From Stenotrophomonas maltophilia (GTDB lineage Bacteria; Pseudomonadota; Gammaproteobacteria; Xanthomonadales; Xanthomonadaceae): a stretch of 64,000 nucleotides of DNA. The stretch lies in the NCBI RefSeq assembly GCF_900186865.1, contig NZ_LT906480.1, forward strand, positions 762,001-826,000. The letters run 5' to 3'. This document shows positions 44,861 to 53,381 of the stretch, piece by piece. The notes beneath the pieces were generated by a model. It was not told the DNA's origin and did not search any database. It saw only the letters and a program-made list of their open reading frames with translations. Both the position numbers and the translations under genes were made by a program. The stretch's first letter is position 1, and each line of letters starts with the position of its first letter.

Positions 44861-45016
44861 GCAGGATACTCGCCGGTGCAGCAGCAGGCCCGGCCGGGTT
44901 GTGGCCACGTACGAGGGCAGGGCATGACCGGTCTGCACTGCCGCCGGTCATCGCCCATGCACCCGCACGGCGTGGCGCGCTGCCTATAATCGCAGCGCTC
45001 TGACCGGGACTCCGCA

Positions 45017-46288
45017 ATGCCGCACGGCCTGCCGCGCAAGATCCGTATCGCCTTCATCCTGCAGGCAGTGTTGGCCAGCCTGGGCATCCTGCTGGGTGCG
45101 TGGCTGGTCTCGCTGGTGATCAAGCACAGCCTGGTGGGCGCTGCCCTGCGCGAGGAGGCGGCGTACTACTGGACGCTGCACGAAGCGTCCCCGGTGCAGC
45201 CACCGCCCAATACCCAGAACATCCGCGGCTACCTGCTGGAAAGCGGGCAGTCGGCACTGTCGTTGCCGGCCAACCTGCGCAATCTGGAGCCCGGCTTCCA
45301 CGAACTGCCCAAGGACGACCAGCTGGTGCTGGTTGATGTGCGCCCGGCTGGCCGCCTGTACCTGGTGTTCCTGCGCTCGCGCGCAGAGATGCTGGCGTTC
45401 TGGTTCGGCATCGTGCCGGTGCTGCTGACCCTGCTGGCGGTGTATGGCGCCAGCTGGGTGACCTACCGCGCGTCCAAGCGCCTGGTGTCGCCGGTGAACT
45501 GGCTGGCTCGGCGCGTCTCGCGCTGGGACCCGGGGCATCCGGAAGCGGCCGACCTGGAGCCCAACAAGCTGCCGGCGGACATGCAGGGCGAGACCCGGCA
45601 GCTGGCGGCCGCGTTGCACTCGCTGGCCAACCGGGTCAGCGCGCACGTGGCACGCGAGCGCAACTTCACCCGCGATGCCAGCCATGAACTGCGCACGCCG
45701 CTGACCGTCATCCGCGTTGCCAGCGACATGGCACTGGGTGATGAAAGCCTGCAGCCTCGCCTGCGCCGCAGCCTGCAGCGCATCCAGCGGGCCGGCCGCG
45801 ACATGGAAGCGGTGATCGATGCGTTCCTGATCCTGGCCCGCGAGGCAGACGTCGAACCGCAGATCGAGCTGTTCGACGTCAACGACATCGTCCGCTATGA
45901 AGTGGACAACGCCAACGAACTGCTGGGGGCTCGCCCGGTGTCGGTGCACCTGCACAGCGATGGCCCGGTGCAGCTGCATGCGCCGCCGCGGGTGCTGCAG
46001 GTGGTGGTCAGCAACCTGGTGCGCAATGCATGCAGCTACACCGACGAGGGGCGCATCGACGTGCATGTGCACAACGATCGGGTGGTGGTGCACGATACCG
46101 GCATCGGCATGTCCCCCGAAGCGCTGTCGCGGGCGTTCGAACCGTTCTATCGCGCCGAACCCAGCCGGCCGCAGGGTACCGGCCTGGGCCTGTCGATCGT
46201 ACGCAGGCTGTGTGATCGCTTCGGCTGGAAGGTCAGCCTGGCCAGCGAGCCAGGTCAGGGCACCGAAGCGACGGTGGTGTTCCGCTGA
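45017..46288 (+). CDS. Membrane sensor histidine kinase (ColS-like)
   Basis: A 423-aa kinase with helix 1 at about 11-35, a periplasmic domain of ~90 residues (36-125), helix 2 at about 126-148, a linker in place of a classic HAMP, the H-box RDASHELRTPLT (His223), and the ATPase domain with VSNLVRNACSYTDEG, HDTGIGMS and GTGLGLSIVRRLCDRFGW. The periplasmic part is acidic and aromatic (LREEAAYYWTLHEA, EPGFHELPKDD) and could bind cations. Upstream is the response regulator, with a gap that may hold its own promoter. The family senses metal or membrane changes; the ligand here is not proven. Confidence 0.88.
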   Translation: MPHGLPRKIRIAFILQAVLASLGILLGAWLVSLVIKHSLVGAALREEAAYYWTLHEASPVQPPPNTQNIRGYLLESGQSALSLPANLRNLEPGFHELPKDDQLVLVDVRPAGRLYLVFLRSRAEMLAFWFGIVPVLLTLLAVYGASWVTYRASKRLVSPVNWLARRVSRWDPGHPEAADLEPNKLPADMQGETRQLAAALHSLANRVSAHVARERNFTRDASHELRTPLTVIRVASDMALGDESLQPRLRRSLQRIQRAGRDMEAVIDAFLILAREADVEPQIELFDVNDIVRYEVDNANELLGARPVSVHLHSDGPVQLHAPPRVLQVVVSNLVRNACSYTDEGRIDVHVHNDRVVVHDTGIGMSPEALSRAFEPFYRAEPSRPQGTGLGLSIVRRLCDRFGWKVSLASEPGQGTEATVVFR

Positions 46289-46307
46289 CCCGGCGCCTGC
46301 TGCCTTG

Positions 46308-46382
46308 GTAGTTGCCGACCTCGGTCGGCGCTTTCAGCAGGATTCACGCCGGTGTCCCATGCCAACCAAGGTTGGCATCTAC
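46308..46382. repeat. Paired SMAG palindromes, diverged
   Basis: GTAGTTGCCGACC-TC-GGTCGGC at one end and GCCAACC-AA-GGTTGGCATCTAC at the other, between the convergent kinase and GDSL hydrolase genes. The two hairpins differ in sequence, unlike the pairs near 15-19 kb. Confidence 0.78.
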
Positions 46383-46420
46383 CCGAGCGCGTGTGTGGCG
46401 CCCTCCGGCGCACGTCCGCC

Positions 46421-47122
46421 TCAGTTGCAGTTGACCTTCGGCGCCAGCGCCCTGGTCCAGATCGCATACCCGGCCGGGGTCATGTGCAGCATGTCTTCGC
46501 GGAACAGCGTCGCATCCGGCTGGCCATCCGCGCCCAGCATCGGCGTGTAGATATCGGTGAAGCCGGTGTTGGGCAGCTTGGCCAGCGCGGCCTTGATCAG
46601 CGTGTTGGCCTCGTTGATCGCCGGCAGCAGGTGCGCCCGCGACGGGCTCGGCTTGATCGACAGGTACTCGACCTTGGTCTTCGGCAGGTCGCGATGCACG
46701 CGCTGCACGAAGGCGACCACGTCGTCGCGCACCTGGGTCGGGGTGCGGCCGCTGTTGAGGTCGTTGTCACCGGCGTAGAAGAACACCTTGCACGGCGCAT
46801 ACGGCACCACGATCTGGCCGGCATACCAGGTGCTGTCACGCACTTCCGAGCCGCCGAAACCGCGGTTGAATACAGGCTGGCCGGGGAAGTCGGTGGCCAG
46901 GCTCTCCCAGAAGCGGATGGAGGAGCTGCCGATGAATTCGATGCCACCGCGGGGCGGCGGGTTGGCCTGGTCGGCGCTGGCGAACCGGGCCATGTCGCCG
47001 GCCCAGGCCACGTTGGAGACCTGTTCGGGTACCCGGGGCGACGTGGTCGGGCCCAGGGCCTGGGCCAGCGGTGCGGCGGTCAGCAGGCCCAGCATCAGCA
47101 GGCAGGTACGGCGACGGGACAT
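46421..47122 (-). CDS. Secreted SGNH/GDSL hydrolase-type lipase/esterase
   Basis: A 233-aa exported protein. The start at 47122 (MSRRRTCLLMLGLLTAAPLAQALG) gives a signal peptide; the ORF from 47155 would add 11 residues. The SGNH blocks are IEFIGSSSIRFWES (Ser), NRGFGGSEVRDS (Gly), FFYAGDNDLNSG (Asn) and EDMLHMTPAGYAIW (Asp-x-x-His replaced in spacing by DMLH). Relatives act on lysophospholipids or acetylated glycans. No partner gene is evident; it is followed by an SMAG pair and faces dgkA upstream. Confidence 0.88.
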   Translation of the reverse strand: MSRRRTCLLMLGLLTAAPLAQALGPTTSPRVPEQVSNVAWAGDMARFASADQANPPPRGGIEFIGSSSIRFWESLATDFPGQPVFNRGFGGSEVRDSTWYAGQIVVPYAPCKVFFYAGDNDLNSGRTPTQVRDDVVAFVQRVHRDLPKTKVEYLSIKPSPSRAHLLPAINEANTLIKAALAKLPNTGFTDIYTPMLGADGQPDATLFREDMLHMTPAGYAIWTRALAPKVNCN

Positions 47123-47334
47123 CAGGCGCTCCAGCAGGGAAGGGAACGCCATCATAGAAGCTGGGGCGGGCCGGGGCTTGCCCCTGGCGGTCCATTCACC
47201 GGGCCGGCGCCGGGATGCGGCTGGCGGCCTTGTGGCAAAATGGCGGCCATCTGCCTATTCCTGTGCACCCATGATTCCCTGCCGTGCGTCTGAGCGGTCG
47301 CTGCGCCGCGCCCCTGTTGCTGGATGTTCCACCC

Positions 47335-47730
47335 GTGGCTGATCAGTTTGGCCATCTGCCGCGCGGCCCGCGCCGCATCTTCCAGGCCGCCCGCTGGTCC
47401 TGGCAGGGCCTGCGCGCCGCCTGGCTGCACGAATCGTCGTTCCGGCTGGAGGTCTACCTGCTGATCCTGCTGGCCCCGGTCGCGATCTGGCTGGGCCAGA
47501 CCCCGGTAGAGCGCGCGCTGCTGATCGGCTCGATGCTGCTGGTGCTGGCGATGGAACTGGCCAACTCGGCCATCGAAGCGGTGATCGAACGTTACGGCAG
47601 CGAGATCCACGAGCTGGCCGGCCGCGCCAAGGACATGGGCTCGGCGGCGGTGTTCGTGCTGATGATGAACGTGCTGTTGTGCTGGGCCCTGGTCGTGGTT
47701 CCACACGCGCTGGCCGGCAGCTACGGCTGA
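47335..47730 (+). CDS. dgkA: Diacylglycerol kinase (prokaryotic DgkA type)
   Basis: A small inner-membrane enzyme that phosphorylates diacylglycerol left from membrane-derived oligosaccharide synthesis. The product has three membrane helices and the active-site stretch MELANSAIEAVIERYGSEIH followed by ELAGRAKDMGSAAV, the DgkA fingerprint. The GTG at 47335 gives 131 aa beginning MADQFGHLPRG, close to the usual 120-130; a GTG at 47284 would add 17 residues and lacks a ribosome site. Terminator-free and 33 bases from the TerC gene, so probably co-transcribed. Confidence 0.88.
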   Translation: MADQFGHLPRGPRRIFQAARWSWQGLRAAWLHESSFRLEVYLLILLAPVAIWLGQTPVERALLIGSMLLVLAMELANSAIEAVIERYGSEIHELAGRAKDMGSAAVFVLMMNVLLCWALVVVPHALAGSYG

Positions 47731-47763
47731 AACCCCATTCCCCCACTGCCTTGAAGAGATTCC

Positions 47764-48513
47764 ATGTCCTTTGAGTTCCTCGCCGACCCCAATGCCTGGG
47801 TAACCCTTTTCACGCTCAGCGCGCTGGAAATCGTGCTCGGCATCGACAACCTGGTGTTCATTTCCATCGCGGTCAGCAAGCTGCCGGAAGAGCGTCGTCC
47901 GTTCGCACGCAAGCTCGGTATCGCCGTGGCCTGCATCACCCGTATCGGTCTGCTGGTGTCGCTGGCGTATCTGGCGCACATGGCGGCCAACCTGTTCACG
48001 GTGGCCGGCATGGGCATCTCCATCCGTGACCTGGTGCTGATCGTCGGTGGCCTGTTCCTGATCATCAAGGGCTGCATGGAGATCAAGGAACTGATCAGCG
48101 GCGGCGAGGATGAAGATCCGAGCACCACCAAGGCCTCGGCCGTGTTCGGCTACGTGATCGCGCAGATCGCGGTGATCGACATCGTGTTCTCGCTGGACTC
48201 GGTGATCACCGCGGTTGGCATCGCCGACCACATCCCGGTCATGGTCGCCGCCATCCTGCTGTCGGTGTTGGTGATGCTGCTGGCCGCCAACCCGCTGGGC
48301 CGCTTCATCGACGCCAACCCGACAGTGAAGATGCTGGCGCTGGCCTTCATCCTGATGATCGGTGCGGTGCTGATCCTGGACGGCCTGGACGTGCACGTGC
48401 CCAAGCCCTACATCTACGCCGCGATGGGCTTCTCGGTGCTGGTGGAATGGCTGAACCTGCTGATGCGCCGTCGCGCCCGCGAGCACAACGTGCCGGGCGC
48501 TGGTAACTGGTAA
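47764..48513 (+). CDS. TerC family integral membrane protein
   Basis: A 249-aa membrane protein with seven to eight helices. The TerC core motifs are complete: LSALEIVLGIDNLVFIS near the start and the matching AVIDIVFSLDSVITAVGI after the centre, each with acidic residues inside the membrane, as in metal transporters Alx/MntE-like proteins. TerC proteins are linked to manganese export or metal loading of secreted proteins and to tellurite resistance. It lies 33 bases after dgkA. No Mn riboswitch precedes it. It ends in a strong terminator. Confidence 0.92.
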   Translation: MSFEFLADPNAWVTLFTLSALEIVLGIDNLVFISIAVSKLPEERRPFARKLGIAVACITRIGLLVSLAYLAHMAANLFTVAGMGISIRDLVLIVGGLFLIIKGCMEIKELISGGEDEDPSTTKASAVFGYVIAQIAVIDIVFSLDSVITAVGIADHIPVMVAAILLSVLVMLLAANPLGRFIDANPTVKMLALAFILMIGAVLILDGLDVHVPKPYIYAAMGFSVLVEWLNLLMRRRAREHNVPGAGNW

Positions 48514-48536
48514 GCGCCTCTGGCATGTAAGTCCCT

Positions 48537-48570
48537 CAGAACCCCCGGCCCGACCGGGGGTTCTGCGTTT
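48537..48570 (+). terminator. Intrinsic terminator of the dgkA-terC unit
   Basis: A perfect 12-bp stem CAGAACCCCCGG/CCGGGGGTTCTG with a 5-nt loop followed by CGTTTGT, 23 bases past the TerC stop. Confidence 0.85.
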
Positions 48571-48737
48571 GTGGGGGCACGGCTCTGCTACGGCGCTGCG
48601 GTTTTTGCACTTGTAGCGGGTTTCCGTGCCCCACTTGTGAACCAGGATCAACAGTGTTTTCCCGGGACGAGGCTTAATCCGCCACAGCAAAGCGCGCAGG
48701 CTACGCACTCCCGAATCCCTCCCCCAGGACCCCCCCC

Positions 48738-49898
48738 ATGAATTCCAGAGCCGCCTTGCTGGCGCTTGCCGTCGGCGCCTTCGCCATCGGAACCACCGAG
48801 TTTGCGCCGATGGGCCTGCTGCCGGTCATCGCCGACGGCGTGGGCGTGGGCATTCCCACTGCCGGCATGCTGATCACCGCTTACGCCGTGGGCGTGATGC
48901 TGGGCGCACCGGTGATGACCCTGCTGATGGGCCGCTTCGGCAAGCGCACCGCGCTGATGCTGCTGATGTCGATCTTCGTCGTTGGCAACCTGCTCTCGGC
49001 ACTGGCCCCGAACTACGGCCTGCTCTTGCTGTCGCGGCTGGTCACCAGCCTCAACCACGGTGCCTTCTTCGGCATCGGTGCGGTGGTTGCCGCCAGCCTG
49101 GTGCCGAAGGACAAGCAGGCCGCCGCCGTGGCCACCATGTTCATGGGCCTGACCATCGCCAACATCGGTGGCGTGCCGCTGGCGACCTGGGTGGGCCAGC
49201 AACTGGGCTGGCGCCTGTCCTTCGCCGGTACTGCAGTGCTGGGCCTGATTGCGATCACCGCGCTCGGCTTCGCGCTGCCGGCATCTGCACCGGGGCCGCG
49301 CCCGGACGTGCGCCGCGAACTGAAGGCCATCCTGCAGCCGCAGGTACTGCTGGCGATGGGCACCACGGTGCTCGGCGCGGGTGCGATGTTCACTCTGTAC
49401 ACCTACGTGGCGCCGGTGCTGACCGAACTGACCGGCGCCTCCAACACCTTCATCGCGATGTCGCTGGCCCTGATCGGTATCGGCTTCACGTTTGGCAATG
49501 GCATCGGTGGGCGCATGGCCGACTGGTCGCTTGATGGCGCGACCCGCATCCTGCTGGCGGTCCTGGCCGTGCTGATGTTCGTGCTGCCGCTGGCCTTCAT
49601 GCACCACGCCACTGCGGCGCTGGGCGTGCTGCTGTTCGGCGCGGCGACCTTCGCTATCGTGCCGCCGCTGCAGATCCGGGTGATGCAGGCGGCGAGCGAG
49701 GCGCCGGGCCTGGCGTCGTCGATCAACGTGGGTGCGTTCAACCTGGGCAATGCGGTGGGTGCCGCGCTGGGTGGCGCGGTGATCAGCTCGGGTTTGGGTT
49801 ACGCGGCGATTCCGGTGGCCGGTGGCCTGCTGGCGGCATCGGGGCTGCTGCTGGCGTGGCTGGGGCGTCCCCGCACTGCGGTGGCTGAAGCCTGCTGA
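48738..49898 (+). CDS. MFS transporter (DHA1 drug/sugar efflux type)
   Basis: A 386-aa major facilitator with 12 helices. The helix-1 sequence IGTTEFAPMGLLPVIADGVG and the helix 2-3 loop MGRFGKRTALML assign it to the same AraJ/SotB/NepI-like exporter group as the gene at 30831. FPMP-like internal symmetry and GGAVISSGLGYAAIP in helix 11-12 are normal. It is monocistronic, preceded by ~220 bases that include the TerC terminator and a promoter region, and followed by the two long stem-loop elements. Substrate unknown; arabinose or drug efflux are common annotations. Confidence 0.88.
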   Translation: MNSRAALLALAVGAFAIGTTEFAPMGLLPVIADGVGVGIPTAGMLITAYAVGVMLGAPVMTLLMGRFGKRTALMLLMSIFVVGNLLSALAPNYGLLLLSRLVTSLNHGAFFGIGAVVAASLVPKDKQAAAVATMFMGLTIANIGGVPLATWVGQQLGWRLSFAGTAVLGLIAITALGFALPASAPGPRPDVRRELKAILQPQVLLAMGTTVLGAGAMFTLYTYVAPVLTELTGASNTFIAMSLALIGIGFTFGNGIGGRMADWSLDGATRILLAVLAVLMFVLPLAFMHHATAALGVLLFGAATFAIVPPLQIRVMQAASEAPGLASSINVGAFNLGNAVGAALGGAVISSGLGYAAIPVAGGLLAASGLLLAWLGRPRTAVAEAC

Positions 49899-49980
49899 GG
49901 GGAGAGGGTTTCCGGCAGGGCTTGCAGCCCTGCACCCGCTGCAATCAACGTCAACGTCAAAAGCTGGTTATCCGTGGGGT

Positions 49981-50082
49981 GGCGGGGTGGGTCCGGTTGA
50001 GGGGGACGCTGCAAGTACGTCCATGTAAGCTCGGTCGCCGCATCCATGCGGCTCACGCCCCCTCAACCGGACCCACCCCGCC
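49981..50082 (-). repeat. Long-stem palindromic element, copy 1 (outer 25-bp perfect stem, 52-nt core)
   Basis: The arms at 49981-50005 and 50058-50082 are perfectly complementary over 25 bases. Each arm carries G5 or C5 next to the core. The core (50006-50057), read on the minus strand, contains a 7-bp inner hairpin with apex CATGGATG, then GAGC, ATGGACG and a terminal GCGT. The same layout and a core of exactly the same length occur at 50225-50324 in opposite orientation. The core motif feels familiar from xanthomonad genomes but I cannot name a family. Confidence 0.85.
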
Positions 50083-50125
50083 TTCGACAGATTCCCGCGG
50101 TCTGTCGGAACGGTGTTCTGCTCTG

Positions 50126-50149
50126 GTAGGTGTCGACCTTGGTCGACAC
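50126..50149 (+). repeat. SMAG-type palindrome (single hairpin)
   Basis: GTAG plus hairpin GTGTCGACC-TT-GGTCGACAC between the two long-stem elements. Confidence 0.8.
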
Positions 50150-50224
50150 GAATGCCTGAAGAACCGCGTTTTGCTTTTGATTTTTCTTTTGATCTCCCCG
50201 CGGTGCCCAGGAAACCGTATGAGG

Positions 50225-50324
50225 CCGGGCGGGTGGGCGTGGCGGGGGTATCCGCGCCATGGATGGCGCGGCTAAGCCTCCAGGGACGGATTCACGGCGT
50301 CCCCCGCCATGCCCACCCGCCCGG
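50225..50324 (+). repeat. Long-stem palindromic element, copy 2 (outer 24-bp stem, 52-nt core)
   Basis: The arms at 50225-50248 and 50301-50324 pair at 23 of 24 positions, the exception being a G-U-compatible pair. The 52-nt core (50249-50300) has a 9-bp inner hairpin CCGCGCCAT-GG-type with apex CATGGATG and ends GCGT before C5. Ungapped, the core matches copy 1 at 33 of 52 positions. The outer stem sequence is different from copy 1, yet each is self-complementary. Confidence 0.85.
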
Positions 50325-50436
50325 ACTACTCAGGCGATCCATGAGCATGGCCACCGCGGAGGGGGCGGCGCCCGATGGCCGGTCTTTCACCCGAACCGTG
50401 GCATGCTCGGTGCCCAGTCCACCCGGAACCTCCGCC

Positions 50437-51057
50437 ATGCGCCTGTTCACCCGTGTCCTGCCCCTGATGCTGCTGGCCTCCCTGCTGTCCGGCTGCGGCT
50501 ACAACGCCATCCAGCAGAAGGATGAAGCGGTCAAGGCCAGCTGGTCCGAAGTGCTCAACCAGTACAAGCGCCGCGCCGATCTGGTGCCCAATCTGGTGCA
50601 GACCGTGAAGGGCTTTGCCAGCCAGGAAGAGCGCGTGCTGACCGAAGTCACCAACGCCCGCTCGCGTGTTGGCCAGATCAACGTCAACGCCGACGACGAA
50701 GCCTCGCTCAAGCAGTTCCAGCAGGCCCAGGGTGAACTCGGCAGCGCACTGTCGCGGCTGCTGGTGGTCACCGAGAACTACCCGGTGCTGAAGTCGGACC
50801 AGAACTTCCGCGACCTGCAGGCCCAGCTGGAAGGCACTGAAAACCGCATCACCGTCGCCCGCGGTCGCTACATCCAGCAGGTGCAGGACTACAACACCTA
50901 CATCCGCTCGTTCCCGCAGGTGATCACCGCCAAGATCTTCGGTTACAAGACCAAGCCGAACTTCACCGTGGAAAACGAAGCGCAGATCTCCAACGCGCCG
51001 GCGGTCGATTTCGGCAGCGCGCCGCAGCAGCAGCCGGCACCGCAGCCGGGCCACTGA
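50437..51057 (+). CDS. lemA: LemA family lipoprotein
   Basis: A 206-aa LemA protein. The ATG at 50437 gives a lipoprotein signal peptide with the lipobox LLSGC (Cys near residue 20). The conserved LemA core follows: YNAIQQKDEAVKASWSEVLN, YKRRADLVPNLVQTVKGFA, LTEVTNARS, LVVTENYPVLKSDQNF, and ENRITVARGRYIQQVQDYN. It is a helical bundle on a membrane anchor. It is followed after three bases by a TPM-domain protein (the usual LemA-TPM pairing), which implies they work together at the envelope; the process is not known. Confidence 0.93.
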   Translation: MRLFTRVLPLMLLASLLSGCGYNAIQQKDEAVKASWSEVLNQYKRRADLVPNLVQTVKGFASQEERVLTEVTNARSRVGQINVNADDEASLKQFQQAQGELGSALSRLLVVTENYPVLKSDQNFRDLQAQLEGTENRITVARGRYIQQVQDYNTYIRSFPQVITAKIFGYKTKPNFTVENEAQISNAPAVDFGSAPQQQPAPQPGH

Positions 51058-51060
51058 CCC

Positions 51061-51948
51061 ATGCGCCTGGCCACTGCGCTCCTGGCCCTGCTGCTATGGC
51101 TGCCGCTGGCATCGCACGCCCAGCAGCTGGCGCCGATTCCGGCGCTGGATTCGCCGGTGGTCGACACCACCGGCACGCTGGATGCCGCGCAGAAGCAGGC
51201 GCTGGTACAGCAGGCGCTGGACCTTCAGCAGCGCAAGGGCAGCCAGCTGCAGGTGCTGGTGGTGCCCACCACCCAGCCGGAGGACATCGCGCAGTACACC
51301 ACGCGGGTCTTCGATCAATGGCAGATCGGCCGCAAGGGCGTGGACGACGGGGTGCTGCTGGTGGTGGCCAAGGACGACCGGCGCGTGCGCATTGAACCCG
51401 GTTATGGTCTGGAGGGAGCGATTCCCGATGCCATCGCCAACCGGGTCATCCAGGAGTACCTGGTGCCGCGCTTCCGCAACGGCGACTACGCCGGTGGCAT
51501 CACCGACGCCACGGCGGTGCTGGTCAAGCTGATCGACGGGGAAGCGCTGCCGGCACCGGTCAGCGGCCATCGCGGGCGTGAGCCCAGCGGTGATGGCGAT
51601 ACCTGGTTTCTGGCGCTGTTCATCGGTGTGTTCGCCGGCAGCATCCTGCGCGGGATCTTCTCGCGCGTGCCGCGTCCGCTGCGTGGCCTGCTCGGCGGTG
51701 CCGGTGCGGCGCTGGCGGCATTCCTGTTCACCTCCACGCTGCTCGCCAGTGGCCTGGCTGGCGTCGTGGGCCTGATTGTTGCCATGCTCTCCGGTCACCC
51801 GGGCCGCTTTGCCGGTGGCGGTGGCTGGGGCGGTGGCAGCTGGGGCGGCGGAGGCGGCTTCGGCGGGGGCGGTGGATTCGGCGGCGGCGGCGGTTGGGGC
51901 GGCGGCGGTGGCCGCTCCGGCGGTGGCGGTGCTTCGGGGGGCTGGTGA
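51061..51948 (+). CDS. TPM domain protein (YgcG type) with glycine-rich C-terminus
   Basis: A 295-aa exported membrane protein. Signal peptide ~1-20 (LLWLPLASHA), a TPM domain at ~25-160 (SPVVDTTGTL, QVLVVPTTQPEDIAQYTTRVFDQW in segments, GVDDGVLLVVAKDDRRVRI, GYGLEGAIPDAIANRVI), two or three helices at ~180-240, and a tail of about 50 residues almost entirely Gly with Trp/Phe/Ser (GGGWGGGSWGGGGGFGGG). TPM domains are linked to photosystem repair in plants, phosphatase-like activity, or membrane protein quality control. It is coupled to lemA and to a second TPM gene (TGATG overlap). Confidence 0.9.
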   Translation: MRLATALLALLLWLPLASHAQQLAPIPALDSPVVDTTGTLDAAQKQALVQQALDLQQRKGSQLQVLVVPTTQPEDIAQYTTRVFDQWQIGRKGVDDGVLLVVAKDDRRVRIEPGYGLEGAIPDAIANRVIQEYLVPRFRNGDYAGGITDATAVLVKLIDGEALPAPVSGHRGREPSGDGDTWFLALFIGVFAGSILRGIFSRVPRPLRGLLGGAGAALAAFLFTSTLLASGLAGVVGLIVAMLSGHPGRFAGGGGWGGGSWGGGGGFGGGGGFGGGGGWGGGGGRSGGGGASGGW

Positions 51949-52442
51949 TGATCCAACGACTGTGTCGTCATGTATTTTCGCCGTCGGTACGGCGCGCGTT
52001 CCCGCCGGCCACGCTGCAGGCGATCACCGAGGCCATCGCAGCCGGTGAGCAGCGCCACGGTGGCCAGGTGATGTTCGCGGTGGAAGCGGACCTGCCGCTG
52101 GCCGCGCTGTGGCACAAGGTCACCCCGCGCCAGGCCGCCGAACATGCCTTCGCGCGCCTGCGCACCTGGGATACCGCCAACAACAACGGTGTGCTGATCT
52201 ACCTGCTGCTGGCCGACCACGCCATCGAGATCGTCGCCGACCGTGGCCTGCAGGGCCGGGTCAGCCCGGCACAATGGCAGCGGGTCTGCACCCACCTGCG
52301 CGAGGGCCTGCGTGGCTCCCATCCGGTGGAAGCGCTGCAGGATGCCATCGACGAGGTCTCCAGCCTGATCGAAGGGCACTTTCCGGCCTCGACCCGGTCG
52401 AACGATGACGCGTTGCCGAACTCGCCCCAGCTCCTTGGTTGA
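51948..52442 (+). CDS. TPM domain protein, soluble
   Basis: A 164-aa protein consisting only of a TPM domain. The start at 51948 overlaps the previous stop (TGATG), so it is the third gene of the lemA cluster. No signal peptide or helix of membrane type. Motifs ITEAIAAGEQRHGGQVMFAVEADLP, AFARLRTWDTANNNGVLIYLLLADHAIEIVAD are cited here in segments (GEQRHGGQVMFAVEADLP, TANNNGVLIYLLLADHAIEI). It is thus a shortened, cytoplasmic or peripheral partner of the membrane-bound TPM protein. Its role is not known. Confidence 0.87.
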   Translation: MIQRLCRHVFSPSVRRAFPPATLQAITEAIAAGEQRHGGQVMFAVEADLPLAALWHKVTPRQAAEHAFARLRTWDTANNNGVLIYLLLADHAIEIVADRGLQGRVSPAQWQRVCTHLREGLRGSHPVEALQDAIDEVSSLIEGHFPASTRSNDDALPNSPQLLG

Positions 52443-52493
52443 GCCGGGGCGGCACTGGCCCGAGAATAGGCGTTCAACCGCAAGGCACCTTCC

Positions 52494-53381
52494 ATGATCT
52501 ATTTCCACGACATCGACCCCATCGCCCTCTCGCTGGGGCCGATCAAGGTGCATTGGTACGGCATCATGTACCTGCTGGGCTTCACCGCCGCCTGGCTGCT
52601 GGGACGCAAGCGCATCGCCGCCGGCCGCCTGCCGGGCGTCGACGCCAATGGTTTCTCCGACCTGCTGTTCTACGCCATGCTCGGCGTGGTGCTGGGCGGG
52701 CGTATCGGCTACATGCTGTTCTACGCGCTGGGCGATTTCCTGCACAACCCGCTGCTGCTGTTCAAGGTGTGGGATGGCGGCATGAGTTTCCACGGCGGCC
52801 TGCTGGGCGTGCTGGGCGCCTGCTGGTGGTGGTCGCGCAAGCACAAGCTGCATTTCTTCGACACCATGGATTTCATGGCGCCGCTGGTGCCGCTGGGCCT
52901 GGGCTTCGGGCGCATCGGCAACTTCATCGGTGCCGAGCTGTGGGGCAAGTACACCGACGGTACCTGGGGCGTGGTGTTCCCGTCCGGCCTGCCGGCACCG
53001 CTGAACCAGCTGGACCACGCGACCCTGCAGGCGCAGTTCGCCACCGGCGCGCTGAACCAGTTCGCGCGCCATCCGTCGCAGATGTATGAAGCCTTCCTGG
53101 AAGGCCTGGTGATGTTCGTGGTGCTGTGGGCCGTGTCGGCCAAGCCGCGCCACCGTTACCTGGTCGGCGGTCTGTTCGCGCTGATGTACGGACTGTTCCG
53201 CTTCGCGGTGGAGTTCGTGCGCATGCCCGACAACGGCGTCTACGTGGCCTTCGACTGGCTGACCCGTGGCCAGATCCTCAGCCTGCCGCTGATTGCCTTC
53301 GGCCTGGTGCTGCTGGTGATGTCGCGCCGTGCGCCGGTACTGCAGCCGCAGCTGCCGGTGACTGCCGGGGGCAAGGCATGA
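52494..53381 (+). CDS. lgt: Prolipoprotein diacylglyceryl transferase
   Basis: Lgt transfers diacylglycerol from phosphatidylglycerol to the lipobox cysteine, the first step of lipoprotein maturation. The 295-aa protein has seven helices. Key motifs are [23 protein letters not shown] (Arg in GGRIGY), [11 protein letters not shown] (the catalytic HGGL) and [30 protein letters not shown] and [14 protein letters not shown] [14 protein letters not shown] complete it. Its stop overlaps the thyA start (ATGA), the well-known lgt-thyA arrangement. Confidence 0.97.
   Translation: MIYFHDIDPIALSLGPIKVHWYGIMYLLGFTAAWLLGRKRIAAGRLPGVDANGFSDLLFYAMLGVVLGGRIGYMLFYALGDFLHNPLLLFKVWDGGMSFHGGLLGVLGACWWWSRKHKLHFFDTMDFMAPLVPLGLGFGRIGNFIGAELWGKYTDGTWGVVFPSGLPAPLNQLDHATLQAQFATGALNQFARHPSQMYEAFLEGLVMFVVLWAVSAKPRHRYLVGGLFALMYGLFRFAVEFVRMPDNGVYVAFDWLTRGQILSLPLIAFGLVLLVMSRRAPVLQPQLPVTAGGKA

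Larger units (their letters stand above)
49899..50436. other. Long intergenic region holding two large stem-loop elements and one SMAG hairpin
   Basis: 538 bases with no protein gene I believe. Apart from the elements listed separately (49981-50082, 50126-50149, 50225-50324), there is a T-rich run (50160-50200, TTTTGCTTTTGATTTTTCTTTTGATC) given here only by position and composition (quoted segment TTTTGATTTTTCTTTTGATC), unusual for this GC-rich genome. A promoter for lemA is probably in the last 110 bases but is not clear. Confidence 0.6.

Noticed and set aside
47731..47763. Manganese (yybP-ykoY) riboswitch expected upstream of the terC-type gene
   Set aside because: Only 33 bases separate it from dgkA, too short for the aptamer, and no conserved blocks are present.
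51813..51945. GGCGG-rich tandem repeat, at first sight a satellite or Pro-rich antisense protein
   Set aside because: It is the coding sequence of the Gly/Trp/Phe tail of the TPM protein, in frame to its stop; the unit is irregular at DNA level.
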